Positions 63,849-64,000 of a DNA stretch of 64,000 bases are shown one piece after another. Under the pieces are notes generated by a model, which saw only the letters and a list, made by a program, of their open reading frames with translations, ran no database searches and was not told the origin of the DNA. The position numbers were made by a program, and so were the translations under genes. Source of the stretch: Neelides folsomi (Eukaryota; Arthropoda; Collembola; Neelipleona; Neelidae). The stretch covers positions 1 through 64,000 of the forward strand of contig JAQGBZ010000030.1 of NCBI GenBank assembly GCA_034687125.1. Direction: 5' to 3'. Each line of letters opens with the position of its first letter. Position 1 is the first letter of the stretch.

Positions 63849-64000
63849 CTGAGATAAATGAAAAATAAATGATAAATCAGTTTGCACGAATCTTCCATCC
63901 ACCAATTAATTCTAGAAACATCATGTTTCACCCAAACCACAACACAACCAATCCTATAAGTTTCTCATGTTTACATGCAAGGCTTGCACGCAATATCAAA

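Overview
The window is AT-rich animal nuclear DNA carrying 15 recognisable or well-supported intron-containing genes, plus the last exon of a sixteenth at the right edge. Introns are mostly short (about 50-250 bp) with GT-AG ends. Genes are intact and dense, apart from a 3 kb AT-rich desert at the right. Several promoters pair a TATA box with a TCAGT-like initiator about 30 bp downstream. That, with the tandem aldo-keto reductases and the multi-Kazal secreted inhibitor, points to an ecdysozoan and most likely an arthropod. I cannot place it to order. I see no tRNA, rRNA, CRISPR, viral or LTR element that I can support.

Layout, left to right: secreted five-domain Kazal inhibitor (+, 1617-3457); glycerophosphocholine phosphodiesterase GPCPD1 (-, 4945-8884); PP1 regulator PNUTS/PPP1R10 (-, 10828-15851), apparently head-to-head with mitoribosomal protein mS40/MRPS18B (+, 18309-19167) across a GC-rich promoter; zinc transporter ZIP7/SLC39A7 (+, 19766-21510); two tandem aldo-keto reductases (+, 21997-23406 and 24611-26044); carboxypeptidase Q (+, 26610-28639); a small cysteine-rich unknown (+, 28843-29271); astacin metalloprotease (+, 32018-33396); TFIIH p34/GTF2H3 (+, 35650-37127); a 1.7-kilo-residue SOGA/MTCL coiled-coil gene (+, about 38385-48700) with TANGO2 nested antisense in one intron (-, 40212-42525); CFAP20 (-, 49363-50274); nicotinate phosphoribosyltransferase NAPRT (+, 53362-56360); a 529-residue unknown (+, 58125-60477); a terminal exon (-, 63693-63848).

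There is no operon-like pathway. The genes are housekeeping (transcription, mitoribosome, zinc, NAD and choline-lipid metabolism) mixed with secreted proteases and an inhibitor. CDS entries below span the whole genomic extent, with exons listed in the evidence. Exon junctions were derived by hand from splice signals and checked for reading-frame continuity.

Most interesting observations: the first aldo-keto reductase has lost two of four catalytic residues while its neighbour keeps all four; a four-copy 35-bp tandem repeat duplicates a 5' splice site in the SOGA/MTCL gene; that gene also has a GC-AG intron; TANGO2 starts 23 bp from a sense exon of its host gene; the Kazal gene is built of one-domain phase-1 exons with no basic P1 residue; and a near-perfect 27-bp hairpin lies at 63482-63577.
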